DNA of 64,000 nucleotides from DASYKS01 sp031404815. Lineage in GTDB: Bacteria; Acidobacteriota; Thermoanaerobaculia; Multivoradales; UBA5704. The notes below the pieces were generated by a model. It made no database searches, was not told the DNA's origin, and saw nothing but the letters and a program-made list of their open reading frames with translations. The stretch covers positions 22,414-86,413 of the forward strand of contig JANNIH010000087.1 in NCBI GenBank assembly GCA_031404815.1. The letters run 5' to 3'. The position numbers and the translations under genes are program-made. Positions 6,684 through 16,038 of this stretch are shown piece after piece (position 1 is the first letter of the stretch; every line of letters starts with the position of its first letter).

Positions 6684-7913
6684 CTACTCGAAACGGAGCG
6701 CTTCGATCGGATCGAGCCGCGCCGCGCGGCTCGCCGGGTAGCTGCCGAAGAAGATGCCGACCAGGGCGGAGAACCCGACCGCGAGGCCCACCGCCCAGAG
6801 CGGCACATAGGCGGGCGGCCAATCGCCCGGCAGGATCGTCGCGAGCAGCGCGCCGGCGCCCCAGCCGAGCCCGAGCCCGATCGCGCCGCCGACCGACGAC
6901 AAGGTGACCGCTTCGACCAGGAACTGCACCAGGATGTCCCGGCTCCGTGCGCCGACCGCTTTCCTCACACCGATCTCGCGCGTCCGTTCGCGCACCGACA
7001 CGAGCATGATGTTCATGATGCCGATGCCACCGACCAAGAGCGCGATGCCCACCACGCCCGCCACCACCGCGGTGATCGAGCCGAGGATGTTTTGGGTCGT
7101 CTTGAGGATCTCGTCCTGCACGCGGATGCGGAAGTCGTCGGGCTGCCCTTTGGCGATCTTGTGGCGTTGGCGCAGGATCGAGCGGATCGCGTCGCGTACT
7201 TGCGGGATCCGCTCGACCGACTCGACCTGGAGGCGCATGCGAACGAGGTCGCGGGCGCTCCTGCCGAACAGCACCACCGCCGCGTCGAACGGCACGAACA
7301 CCAGGTCGTCGAGATCCTCGCCGACCGCCTGGCCCTTCTTCTCCATCACGCCGATCACCGTTGCCGGGTAGCGGCCGACATAGATCTCCTTGCCGATCGG
7401 CTGGCTCCCCAATCCGAGCTCGCGAATCGTGGTGCGGCCGAGCACCACCACATTGCGCCGCTTCTCCAGATCGACGCTCGACAGAAACCGGCCGCTCTCG
7501 ACCGTGTGGTTGCGCACCTCGGGCCAGTTCTGGTTGACCCCGAGGATCAGGTTCGGCTGGTGGGATCGGTCCCGATATTTGAGCGCGGATCGGCCGAGCA
7601 CCACCGGCGTCATGATGCGAATCCCGGGCACCCGTTGATCGACCGCCTGGTAGTCGTCCCAGGTGAGCCGCACCTGGCGGGGCACGATCCCCGGCCCGCG
7701 CTGCTGGTCGCCGAAATCGGGGCCGACCTCCATGAAGGTGGCACCCACCCCTTGCAGCTCGCGGGTCACCAGATGTTCGAGCCCCTGGACCAACGAGACC
7801 ACCGCGATCACCGCGGAGACGCCGATGATGATCCCGAGGGTGGTGAGGAAGGAGCGCAGCTTGTTCGCGAGGATCGCCCCAAACGCGAGGCGAAAGTTTT
7901 CGGCGATGATCAC
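6684..7913 (-). CDS. MacB/FtsX-type ABC transporter permease
   Basis: A 409-residue paralogue of the following gene with the same layout. The N-terminal helix follows AFGAILANKLRSFLTTLGIIIGV, the large periplasmic domain comes next, and three C-terminal helices contain TREIGVRKAVGA. It ends ASRAARLDPIEALRFE. It starts at GTG (7911-7913), 46 bases after the ATPase gene. MacB-like permeases do not form a substrate channel through the membrane but drive periplasmic extrusion through the adaptor and TolC. Substrate unknown; macrolides, peptides and lipoproteins are known substrates of relatives. Confidence 0.9.
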   Translation of the reverse strand: MIIAENFRLAFGAILANKLRSFLTTLGIIIGVSAVIAVVSLVQGLEHLVTRELQGVGATFMEVGPDFGDQQRGPGIVPRQVRLTWDDYQAVDQRVPGIRIMTPVVLGRSALKYRDRSHQPNLILGVNQNWPEVRNHTVESGRFLSSVDLEKRRNVVVLGRTTIRELGLGSQPIGKEIYVGRYPATVIGVMEKKGQAVGEDLDDLVFVPFDAAVVLFGRSARDLVRMRLQVESVERIPQVRDAIRSILRQRHKIAKGQPDDFRIRVQDEILKTTQNILGSITAVVAGVVGIALLVGGIGIMNIMLVSVRERTREIGVRKAVGARSRDILVQFLVEAVTLSSVGGAIGLGLGWGAGALLATILPGDWPPAYVPLWAVGLAVGFSALVGIFFGSYPASRAARLDPIEALRFE

Positions 7914-7959
7914 GAACGGTCCCTTTGCGATCCGGTGGCTCAGGCAAAACGTCGCGGCG

Positions 7960-8664
7960 CTACGCCGAAGCGGACGCGTTGCGTGTCGTCGGCTGGTCGC
8001 CGACGATCTTGCCGTCGCGCAGCTGAACCCGGCGATGGGCGTGCTCGGCGATGTCGGGCTCGTGGGTCACCAGGATCACCGTATTGCCCCCCTGATGGAG
8101 CTGATCGAACAGTTCCATGATCTCTTTGGAGGTCGCCGAATCGAGGTTGCCGGTCGGCTCATCGGCGAGCAGGATCGACGGCTCGTTGACCAGCGCGCGG
8201 GCGATCGCCACTCTCTGGCGCTGGCCGCCCGACAGCTCGTTCGGCTGGTGATGCGTCCGATCGCCGAGACCCACCCGCTCGAGCGCATTCTTCGCGCGTA
8301 GGCGGCGCTCGGCGCGCGGCAGGCCGGCATAGATCAACGGCAGCTCGACGTTGTGCAACGCGTCGGTGCGCGCGAGCAGATTGAAGGTCTGGAAGACGAA
8401 GCCGATCTCTTTGTTTCGGATGCCCGCGAGCTGACTGTCGTCGAGCTTCTCGACCGCCGTGCCATTCAGGACGTAGTGGCCCTCGGTCGGCGTATCGAGA
8501 CAGCCGAGCAGGTTCATCAGCGTCGACTTGCCGCTGCCGGACGAGCCCATGATCGCGATGTACTCCCCCTTTTCGATCGCGAGGTCGACGCCATTCAACG
8601 CCCGGACCTTCTCGGCGCCCATATCGTAAATCTTGTAGACGTCGTGCAGCTCGATCAGTGCCAT
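7960..8664 (-). CDS. MacB/LolD-type ABC transporter ATPase
   Basis: A 234-residue ATPase with Walker A GSSGSGKST (about residue 39), Q-loop near GFVFQTFNLL, signature LSGGQRQRVAIARAL, Walker B ILLADEPTGNLD and H-loop VTHEPD. These are typical of the LolD/MacB subfamily (three-component efflux). It begins with ATG 5 bases after the adaptor gene stop and is followed by the two permeases, so it powers this transporter. Confidence 0.93.
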   Translation of the reverse strand: MALIELHDVYKIYDMGAEKVRALNGVDLAIEKGEYIAIMGSSGSGKSTLMNLLGCLDTPTEGHYVLNGTAVEKLDDSQLAGIRNKEIGFVFQTFNLLARTDALHNVELPLIYAGLPRAERRLRAKNALERVGLGDRTHHQPNELSGGQRQRVAIARALVNEPSILLADEPTGNLDSATSKEIMELFDQLHQGGNTVILVTHEPDIAEHAHRRVQLRDGKIVGDQPTTRNASASA

Positions 8665-8669
8665 GGGCT

Positions 8670-9944
8670 CTACTCCTCGTCCTGCTCTTTTTTATCTCGG
8701 TCTTTTTCCCGCGCTTTGCGGCGGTCTTCCGCTTCGGTCGTCTTGCTCACCTGGACGATCTCGCCGTCTTTCAAGTCGCGCAACGTCCGATAGGGGCCGG
8801 TGACCACCTGAACGCCCGGCTCGACCCCCGATAGGATTTCGATGTGCGTCTCGTCGGAGAGCCCGAGCGTCACCGCCCGTTGCCGGACCTGTCCCCCGGC
8901 CACGACGAAGACCACCTTCACCTCGTCCGCCTCGCCCCCCCCGGCGGGACCCTCGACCGGTTTGCCCAGGGCATCGAGCGGCGGCCGCTCGACTACCGCC
9001 TGGATCGGCACCACCAGCGCCTCAGGCTTCGCTTCCGCGCGGATCGAAGCGCGCACCGACATCCCCGGTCGCAGCGCCTCGTCCGCGTCGTCGAGCTGGA
9101 TTTTGACCTCGAAGAACGTGACGTCCGGCTGCGCCGGGCGCGAGGAGCCCGAACTCCCCACCTCGACCACGTGGCCATGATATTCGCGAGCGGTCACCGC
9201 ATCGACCTTGAGCGTCGCCGTCTGGCCGGGGTGGATGTTGACGATCTCGGTCTCGTCGACATCGACGTTGGCGAGGATCTCCGACAGGTCGGCGATCACG
9301 CCGATGATCGAGGCCGGGTTGTTCATCGTGCCGAACACCACCACCTCACCCTCCTCGGCGGAGAGCTTGATCACCCGCCCGGAGATCGGCGCGTAGATCG
9401 TCGTCTTGCCCAGATCGGTCTTCGCCTGGTCGAGGCTCGCTTTGGCCTGCGCGATCGCGTCCCGCGACTCGTCGAGCGTCAGGCGCGCCGACGACTCGGC
9501 GAGCGCCGCCGCTTCGAGCTGCTCTTCTGAGACCACCCCTTCGCCCGCGAGACGGGTCGCGCGGGCGAGCCGGGCGCGGGTGTCGGCGAGCGTAACCTCG
9601 GCCTTTTGGGTCGCGGTTTTGGCGCTCGCGAGCTGGGCGCTGGAGCGATCGCGAGTGGAGAGATAGGTGTCTTTTTCGAGCTCCAAGACCGGCTGCCCGG
9701 CGCGGATCGAATCGCCCTCCCGGACGTAGAGCTTCTCGATCTTGCCCACCGCGTGGGAGGAGAGGTTCACCTTCTCCTTCGGATCGATCGAGCCGGTCGC
9801 CTTGACCACCTGGACGATCTCGCGGCGCTTCGTGGTTTCGACATAGACCTTCGGTCCCTTCTTGCCCCGGTTGGCGCGCAGACTCGCGAACACCACCCCC
9901 GCCAGCGCAAGAATGACGACCAGGCCGATTGCGACCCGCTTCAT
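8670..9944 (-). CDS. Periplasmic adaptor (MacA/HlyD-type membrane fusion protein)
   Basis: A 424-residue protein: one N-terminal membrane anchor (VAIGLVVILALAGVVFASL), a split lipoyl domain (KLYVREGDSIRAGQPVLELE and YAPISGRVIKL), a long coiled-coil hairpin rich in Ala/Lys/Glu between them, and a beta-barrel domain (RPGMSVRASI). The C-terminus is a highly charged Lys/Glu/Asp tail. I chose the ATG at 9944 because AAGGGAG lies directly upstream and the anchor follows at once; the longer open frame is non-coding in character. It links the inner-membrane ATPase/permeases to the TolC-like channel. Confidence 0.9.
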   Translation of the reverse strand: MKRVAIGLVVILALAGVVFASLRANRGKKGPKVYVETTKRREIVQVVKATGSIDPKEKVNLSSHAVGKIEKLYVREGDSIRAGQPVLELEKDTYLSTRDRSSAQLASAKTATQKAEVTLADTRARLARATRLAGEGVVSEEQLEAAALAESSARLTLDESRDAIAQAKASLDQAKTDLGKTTIYAPISGRVIKLSAEEGEVVVFGTMNNPASIIGVIADLSEILANVDVDETEIVNIHPGQTATLKVDAVTAREYHGHVVEVGSSGSSRPAQPDVTFFEVKIQLDDADEALRPGMSVRASIRAEAKPEALVVPIQAVVERPPLDALGKPVEGPAGGGEADEVKVVFVVAGGQVRQRAVTLGLSDETHIEILSGVEPGVQVVTGPYRTLRDLKDGEIVQVSKTTEAEDRRKAREKDRDKKEQDEE

Positions 9945-9970
9945 CGTCGTCTCCCTTAGAAGTCCGAAAC

Positions 9971-10660
9971 TCAAATGTGGCCACGCACCGCGGCGAGACC
10001 GACCTGGGCACCGACGACGACCAGCCAGAGGCCGAAGACTCCCATGAAGGCTCGAGTCCGCGGCACCTGGCCCGCCACGTGGTAGCCGATGGCCAACAAC
10101 AGAAGCGTCCCCAAGGTGAACAGATCGAGACTCGCCAGCAGGACCAGAATCCACGGCGCGGCGTTCTCGGGAGCCAAAAAGCTCAGATTCGAGAACAGAA
10201 ACGAAGCCGACTGCATCTCCTGGGGTGAGAACGAGTCGCGCGCCAGAATCACCGGGATCGAGACCAACGCCGCCGCCGCCCGCGGCATCAGCGCGTGGAC
10301 GGTGATCGCCAGGCTCTGCCTGAAGTTGAAATCTCCGCCCACCACCTTGAAGCCGAGAAAGAGCAACGCGATCAGGAGGCAGAAGATCGGCGGCCCGATC
10401 AAGCTCGCAACGGTCGAGCAGCCGCGCACCAAGCCGGCGCTCTGGTCGAGGTTTGGCGGTGCCTGTTGTCCCTGCGCCTCGAACTGGGCCGCCAATATCT
10501 CGGTGAAATCGACCCGAGACAACAGGAGAAAGCCCGCGCCTGCACTGAGCGCCCAGAACAGGAGGAACCCGAGCACCCAGGTGGGCTTTAGGCGCAGCTC
10601 GCGAAACGTCTCCCCTGGTGCCACGAACACTCGGAACAACCGACCCGCCTGTTCGATCAA
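9971..10660 (-). CDS. Yip1-family membrane protein
   Basis: A 229-residue protein with about five transmembrane segments. Its cytosolic N-terminus (RLFRVFVAPGETFRELRLKPTW) is typical of bacterial Yip1-domain proteins, which usually begin with a short 'F..P.e.f..l' stretch. The start is TTG and overlaps the TolC gene stop (TTGA, 10657-10660). Yip1 proteins often accompany MacAB-like operons; their role there is unknown. Its placement between the channel and adaptor genes suggests a role in assembly or regulation of the efflux complex (inference). Confidence 0.75.
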   Translation of the reverse strand: MIEQAGRLFRVFVAPGETFRELRLKPTWVLGFLLFWALSAGAGFLLLSRVDFTEILAAQFEAQGQQAPPNLDQSAGLVRGCSTVASLIGPPIFCLLIALLFLGFKVVGGDFNFRQSLAITVHALMPRAAAALVSIPVILARDSFSPQEMQSASFLFSNLSFLAPENAAPWILVLLASLDLFTLGTLLLLAIGYHVAGQVPRTRAFMGVFGLWLVVVGAQVGLAAVRGHI

Positions 10661-12432
10661 CGCCCGGCCCCTCCGCTCTGTGCGGGTTCGACCGCCTCGG
10701 CAGCGGCGGGAACCGGTTGAGGCGGCGCCTCGACTTCCTTGGACTTCGCGTCTTTCACGTCACAGTTGCAAGGGGCCTTTGGGTCACCCTGTGGCTGGGA
10801 GATCTCGACGTTTTGCTGCTCGAGCAGTTTGCCGATCGCGCCGTAATAGGTGGCGAGCGAGGTCCGGTAGTTGACCACCGCCGAAACCTCGCGGCTGCGC
10901 GCCTGGGTCAGATCGTCCTGGACCTGGTTGATCCGGAAGCTGGTGGCCATGCCGTTCTCGTAACGCTTCTTTTCGGCATCTAGGTTGCGCTCCTGGAACT
11001 TGACCGAGATTCGCGCCGCATCGATCTGCTTGGCCGCGGTCACCACCGCACGAGCGGCCGTGCGCACTTCGGTCGTCACTTGTAGCTTGACCTGATCGAG
11101 CGCCACTTGCCCCCGTTCGAGATCGAGGCCCGCGATGACCTTACCGGCCTTCGCGGCCCGATTCTGGATCGGGATTCCCAGGGTGAGCGTGGCGGCCCAG
11201 CCGTCGAAATCAAAGCGACGGATCTGGCTGAGCGCATCGCTGTACCCCCCCGGAATCGGCTTCAGCAAGAGCTCGTTGGTCTCCGAATCTCGGGTCTGAG
11301 TGCCACCGAGGCCGCTCAAGATGTAGCCGACGTTCAGGTCGAGCGACGGCTTGAGCTGGTTGCGGAAGAACGCATCCTCGATCGCCAGGCGGTCGATCTG
11401 GCTCTGCTGCACGCGGATCTCGGCGCGCGAGGCGAGGGCGGTCTCAATCGCCTGGTCAACGTCGATCGAAATGCGCTCGATCTCGGGCTTGGTCGTGGGG
11501 ACGATCTCCGCCGACCAGGACGCGCCCGCAGGCAAGGCGAGCAGCTGACGCAGCTGGTCGGCCGCGTTGCCGACTTCCGCTTCGGCGCGGATGATGCCCT
11601 CTTCGCGGGTCGCGATCGCCGCCTCGCTCTGCACCAGCTCGAGCGGTGCCATGGTGCCGACATCCACTTGGATCTTGTTCCGCCCGTGCAGCTCTTCGGC
11701 GAGGCTCAAGCTCTGCCGGGCGACATAGAGCTGTTCGTACGCCTCGACCAGTCGCCAATAGGCGCGATCGACCGATTCGATCGTAGCGCTCACCAGACGC
11801 TCGAAGTCGCTGCCGGTCGCGGCGTCGCCGGCGCGCGCCACCCGCAGGGCTCGGGTCGCGGGTGAGCGGCCGAAATTGCGCAACAAGGGCTGAGTAAAGC
11901 CGAAGGCTAGAGCCGAGTTGAAACGCGGATTCAGGTTGACGAACGAAGTGGCGCTCTCGGCCCGGGAATTATTGAACGTGACGTCCGCTACGCCGTTGGT
12001 GGCGGCCACCAACTGGGTCAGGCCCAGGTTCCAGACTTGATCCTTCGAGCTCGAGGATTGGAGCTGCGAGGCCGATGGAGCCGAGCTGTCGGAGATCGAC
12101 AGCCGACCGCTCAAATTGAGGTCGTAGATCCCTTTGGTTTGCAGGATGCTGTACCAAGACTGGGTCCGAGAGTAGCGCTGGACCCTGAGCCCGAGGTTGT
12201 GCTTAAGCGCGATAGCCAACGCTTGGTCGAGGGCGAGCTCGATCTTGCCGTCGACCACCGCCAACTCGGCACCGGACGAATCCTCGTCAACGGTTGAAGC
12301 GACATTGATGGCCGCCGCCGCCGCCGGACCGTTGATCGCCAACCCGGCACAAAGGGCCGCGGCCGCACCCAAGAGCCGCACGAGTCCTACCTTCTTGCCC
12401 TGCCCAATCCGTCGATCTAGCGCTTCGACCAT
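10657..12432 (-). CDS. TolC-family outer-membrane efflux protein
   Basis: A 591-residue protein with a signal sequence (LGAAAALCAGLAINGPAAAAA) and two repeats of long coiled-coil helices with beta strands, as in the OEP/TolC family. IELALDQALAIALKHN is the typical first helix, and AARAVVTAAKQIDAARISVKF and NYRTSLATYYGAIGKLLE come near the end. An extra Asp/Lys/Pro-rich tail follows. The ATG at 12432 has GAGGA just upstream; the 34 codons before it in the open frame do not look coding. It is first in the six-gene efflux operon and is longer than classical TolC (about 490 residues), mainly at the N- and C-termini. Confidence 0.9.
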   Translation of the reverse strand: MVEALDRRIGQGKKVGLVRLLGAAAALCAGLAINGPAAAAAINVASTVDEDSSGAELAVVDGKIELALDQALAIALKHNLGLRVQRYSRTQSWYSILQTKGIYDLNLSGRLSISDSSAPSASQLQSSSSKDQVWNLGLTQLVAATNGVADVTFNNSRAESATSFVNLNPRFNSALAFGFTQPLLRNFGRSPATRALRVARAGDAATGSDFERLVSATIESVDRAYWRLVEAYEQLYVARQSLSLAEELHGRNKIQVDVGTMAPLELVQSEAAIATREEGIIRAEAEVGNAADQLRQLLALPAGASWSAEIVPTTKPEIERISIDVDQAIETALASRAEIRVQQSQIDRLAIEDAFFRNQLKPSLDLNVGYILSGLGGTQTRDSETNELLLKPIPGGYSDALSQIRRFDFDGWAATLTLGIPIQNRAAKAGKVIAGLDLERGQVALDQVKLQVTTEVRTAARAVVTAAKQIDAARISVKFQERNLDAEKKRYENGMATSFRINQVQDDLTQARSREVSAVVNYRTSLATYYGAIGKLLEQQNVEISQPQGDPKAPCNCDVKDAKSKEVEAPPQPVPAAAEAVEPAQSGGAGR

Positions 12433-12535
12433 AATATTCCTCGTTCGCTGAAGTCTCAGGCGGTCGCAGGTCTCCCCCGACGGCCGCCTCATGTATGTAC
12501 GGTCCGGCCCGCGAAATGTTCCGGGCGCGAACAAG

Positions 12536-14227
12536 CTAACTCAAACCACCCCCGGCGACCAAGCCCGGCGCAAACTCCCGAGGCTTTAGTCCGGGGCTCG
12601 CCGCAATCAGCGCCCGGGTGTAGGGATGGCGCGGTCGCGCGATCAGATCCGCGGTCGGACCGCTTTCGACCACCTGGCCGGCGTAAAGCACCACGATCCG
12701 CTCGGCGACCTGCTCGACCGCCGCCAGATCGTGTGAGATCAAGAGGATCGCGAGCCCCCGCTCGCGGTGCAGGTGGCCGAGCAGTGCGAGCACCTGCTCT
12801 CGGCTCACCGTGTCGAGCGCCGAGGTCGGCTCATCGGCCACCAGCAGCTCGGGGTCGCACGCCAGGGCGCGGGCGAGCGCCACCCGTTGCCGCTGCCCCC
12901 CGGAGAGCTCATGCGGGTAGCGCCGGGAGTAGACCGACAGGAGTCCGACTTCGGCCAGAAGATCGTGGAGCCGGGCGGTCCGGAGCTCGCGCGCGACGCC
13001 GCGCGCAAGTAGCGCTTCGGCCACCGACGTACCGACCGTCGCGCGCGGATCCAGCGAGCCCCAAGGGTCTTGGAAGATCATCGGCAGCCCGAGCCGGACT
13101 CGGGCGCGCTCGGGCCGCGAGAGAGCGGACAGATCGGCCCCCTGCCGGTACACCGCCCCTTCGGTCGGCCGATCCAGGCCGACCAGGCACCGGCCGATCG
13201 TCGTCTTGCCGCTCCCCGATTCGCCGACCAGGCCGACCGCCTCCCCCGGCTCGATCGCAAGGTCGACCCCCTGGACGGCGCGAATCTCTCCCACCCGCCG
13301 CCCGAACAGGCCCTCGCGGAGAGGAAAGGTTCGACTCAAGTTGCGCGCCTCGATCAACGGCGGGCGCTTGGGTCTGCCGGGGCTCCGATCGGTCTCGACG
13401 CCGACAGCCCTTGGAGCGCCGCCGCCCCGGCCGAGCCGTGGCGCGGCGACCAGCAGCCGGCGCGTCTCCTCGTGCCGAGGAGCGGCCAAAACTTCGGCCG
13501 TCGGACCGGACTCCACGATCCGGCCCTCTCTGAGCACCAGAACCCGCGAACAGTGGGCGGCGACGACGGCGAGGTCGTGGGTGATCAGCAGGACGCCCAG
13601 CCCCTCGGATGAAAGCCGGTCGATCCGGTCGAGCACCTGCCCCTGGAGGGTGGCGTCGAGCGAGCTGGTCGGCTCGTCGGCGATCAGGAGGCTCGGCCGG
13701 CCGCTGAGCGCTGCGGCGAGCGAGGCGCGTTGCCGCTGGCCGCCGGAGAGCTGGTGGGGGTACGACGTGGCGACCGAGGGGGCGAGACCCATCTGGGCGA
13801 GGCGTCGGTGCGCTTCGTGGCGTGCGGCGCGCCGATCCAAGCCGTGCGCGCGAGCCACTTCCGCCACCTGGTCACCGACCTGAAACAGCGGATCGAGCGC
13901 GCTCGCCGGGTCTTGGGCGACCAGCGCGATGCGGCCACCGCGCAGACGGCGCAACGCTGTGCCGGATAGCCCCAAGAGATCCTCGCCGTCCAGTTCCACC
14001 CGTCCGGAGGCGATCCGCCCCGGGGGCGGAACCATGCGCAGCAACGCCATCGCGATCATCGACTTGCCGCTGCCGGAGGTCCCCACCAGTCCGACCACCT
14101 CTCCGGCGGCGACCGCGAACGACACCTCGGAGACGACCTCGCGCGGCCGCCCAGAGACCGGAAACTCGATCGAGAGAGCGGATACCTCGAGGAGGACCGA
14201 AGGTGGGACGGCAGAGGATGCAGCCAA
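12536..14227 (-). CDS. Tandem ABC ATPase of the oligopeptide (DppDF/YejF) type
   Basis: A 563-residue protein with two complete ABC ATPase domains. The first has Walker A GTSGSGKS, LSGGQRQRASLAAAL and LLIADEPTSSLD. The second has GESGSGKTT, LSGGQRQRVALARAL and LLVADEPTSALD, followed by the oligopeptide-type C-terminal stretch HPYTRALIAASP. Fused ATPases of this kind energise peptide/nickel uptake permeases. No permease or binding protein is adjacent, so the rest of the transporter lies elsewhere or the gene is an orphan. The start is TTG at 14225-14227 with GAGG 8 bases upstream. It follows leucyl aminopeptidase by 31 bases, which would fit peptide uptake followed by hydrolysis. Confidence 0.88.
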   Translation of the reverse strand: MAASSAVPPSVLLEVSALSIEFPVSGRPREVVSEVSFAVAAGEVVGLVGTSGSGKSMIAMALLRMVPPPGRIASGRVELDGEDLLGLSGTALRRLRGGRIALVAQDPASALDPLFQVGDQVAEVARAHGLDRRAARHEAHRRLAQMGLAPSVATSYPHQLSGGQRQRASLAAALSGRPSLLIADEPTSSLDATLQGQVLDRIDRLSSEGLGVLLITHDLAVVAAHCSRVLVLREGRIVESGPTAEVLAAPRHEETRRLLVAAPRLGRGGGAPRAVGVETDRSPGRPKRPPLIEARNLSRTFPLREGLFGRRVGEIRAVQGVDLAIEPGEAVGLVGESGSGKTTIGRCLVGLDRPTEGAVYRQGADLSALSRPERARVRLGLPMIFQDPWGSLDPRATVGTSVAEALLARGVARELRTARLHDLLAEVGLLSVYSRRYPHELSGGQRQRVALARALACDPELLVADEPTSALDTVSREQVLALLGHLHRERGLAILLISHDLAAVEQVAERIVVLYAGQVVESGPTADLIARPRHPYTRALIAASPGLKPREFAPGLVAGGGLS

Positions 14228-14258
14228 GGGTTGAGCCTCGCGGTTCCTTCGTCCGAGG

Positions 14259-15815
14259 TCAGGAGGCCGCAGGCGGCCCGCCGGCCAGGTCGCGGAGCCA
14301 ACGGATCACGAGCGCCACGCCAAAGCCCGTGGCCCCCTTTTGCGGCTGATCCTCAGCACTCTTGTTGACCACGCCTGCGATATCCAAGTGAGCCCAACGC
14401 CGGACCTCGCCCATGAACTGGGAGAGGAACGCCGCCGCGGTACAGGCCGAGCCATTGCGGCCGGCCGAGTTGCGCAGATCGGCGTGCTGACCGCGCATCT
14501 CCTCCAGATATTCAGGTCCAATCGGCAGGCGCCAGATTCGCTCGCCCGACCTCGCGCTCGCGGCGAGCAGCTCGTCGGCGAGCGCATCGTCGGCGGCGAA
14601 CAGGCCGGCGGCGTGCGATCCGAGGGCCACGACGCATCCTCCCGTGAGCGTCGACAGCTCGATCAGCGCGTCAGGCGCCTCCTGGGCGGCCAAGACCAGC
14701 GCATCGGCGAGGATCAGCCGCCCCTCGGCGTCGGTGTTGGTGATCTCGACCGTCTTGCCGTTGGCCAACCGGAGAATGTCGCCCGGCCGGTACCCCTGGC
14801 TGTCGAGCAGGTTTTCGGCCACCGCAAGGTAGCCACGAAGCCGAACCGGTAGATCCAGATCGGCCGCAGCCCGGAAAATGCCGAGGACCGCGCAGGCGCC
14901 CGCTTTGTCGAACTTCATCTCGTCCATATCGGCCGCCGATTTGATCGAGATGCCGCCCGAATCGAACGTCACTCCTTTGCCGACCAGCGCGACGATGGGC
15001 CCCCGGTTCCCCACCTCGAGCCGCACCAGCCGTGGCGGTTGGCTCGAACCGGCGCCCACAGCGAGCAGGCCGCCCATGCCGCGCCGTTCGAGCTCGTCGC
15101 GATCGAGGACCTCCACGCGAAACCCTCGTTCGAGGCTCAAGGCGCGCGCCGCAGCCTCGAGCCCATCAGGTCCGGCTTCGTTGGGCGGCGAGTTGGCCAG
15201 GTCGCGGACATAGGCGTTCGCACCGGCGATTGCGGTCGCAACGCAGAGCGCTCGCCGGTAAGCGGCCTCTTGGCCCGGCGGTGGGAGCACGACGATCTCC
15301 GCCAACGGCGGCTTGCGACCTTCGAGGCCGAGGTAGCGCTCGTAGCGATAGCCCGCCAGGGCGAGCGCGGCAAGGATGCGCTCGGCGGCCGCCTCGCCCA
15401 ACGTCGTGGCATGGTCGGGGAGGACCACCCCGAGATGCCGCGCACCGCTCGCTCGCGCCGATTCGACGACTCGCACCAACCATAAGCTCAAGGCTCGAGC
15501 ATCGAAATCGGAGCGCGGACCGAGGCCTTCGAGGGCGATGACCAGGTGGGCTCCGGCCGACTGGAAGGCGCCCTCGGCCCTCTGGTCGTCCACCCCACGA
15601 AACCCCGGTCGCCGGCCGAGGCGTTCGAAGGCTTCGCCCAAAGTAGGCACCGCATACGCCATCTCGGTTTGGGCCAACGGCTCGCCCTCGAAAGCCGTGG
15701 CGATCAGGATCTCCACGTTGGGTAGGGCACCGCCTGCGACCGCGAGCAGCGGCAACCGCGCCGAAGAAGGGGCGGACCCCGGCCGAAACGGGGGAAGCGA
15801 ATCGTTCTCTGCCAT
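14259..15815 (-). CDS. pepA: Leucyl aminopeptidase (M17)
   Basis: A 518-residue cytosolic metallo-exopeptidase. The C-terminal catalytic domain contains GKGVTFDSGGISIK with its metal-binding Lys and Asp, the Asp at MKFDKAGA, and the family signature NTDAEGRLILADAL. The N-terminal macro-like domain is shorter and diverged. It removes N-terminal residues from peptides using two divalent metal ions. I chose the ATG at 15815 (MAENDSLPPF), where conserved sequence begins. An in-frame ATG at 15908 (MPKRTG) would add a basic 31-residue stretch and cannot be excluded. The gene is divergent from the cyclase-like gene at 16039. Confidence 0.9.
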   Translation of the reverse strand: MAENDSLPPFRPGSAPSSARLPLLAVAGGALPNVEILIATAFEGEPLAQTEMAYAVPTLGEAFERLGRRPGFRGVDDQRAEGAFQSAGAHLVIALEGLGPRSDFDARALSLWLVRVVESARASGARHLGVVLPDHATTLGEAAAERILAALALAGYRYERYLGLEGRKPPLAEIVVLPPPGQEAAYRRALCVATAIAGANAYVRDLANSPPNEAGPDGLEAAARALSLERGFRVEVLDRDELERRGMGGLLAVGAGSSQPPRLVRLEVGNRGPIVALVGKGVTFDSGGISIKSAADMDEMKFDKAGACAVLGIFRAAADLDLPVRLRGYLAVAENLLDSQGYRPGDILRLANGKTVEITNTDAEGRLILADALVLAAQEAPDALIELSTLTGGCVVALGSHAAGLFAADDALADELLAASARSGERIWRLPIGPEYLEEMRGQHADLRNSAGRNGSACTAAAFLSQFMGEVRRWAHLDIAGVVNKSAEDQPQKGATGFGVALVIRWLRDLAGGPPAAS

Positions 15816-16038
15816 GTCTCTTTGGTTCGACCGGGCTGCCCCGTCGTTCTTCTCCGTCTTGCTGGGCCTCTTCGCGATGGATTCGCCCGGTCCGGTTCTC
15901 TTTGGCATGGGGTAAGGGCACGGAAACGAGGCCGATATGCTATACGTAATCGCATTCGCCGATGCGTCTCTGCCTCCCTGTTGCCCCGGGTCCCTTCTCT
16001 TGCGACCGCTCTCTTGCGTCCGTCCGGAACCACCACAC

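Noticed and set aside
5326..7947. Leftward open frame of 873 codons over the permeases
   Set aside because: Arg/Gly/Asp-rich low-complexity translation in the alternative frame of two well-supported permease genes.
6507..8120. Rightward 537-codon frame rich in His/Asp/Arg
   Set aside because: Antisense to the MacB-like permeases and ATPase; composition typical of GC-rich antisense frames.
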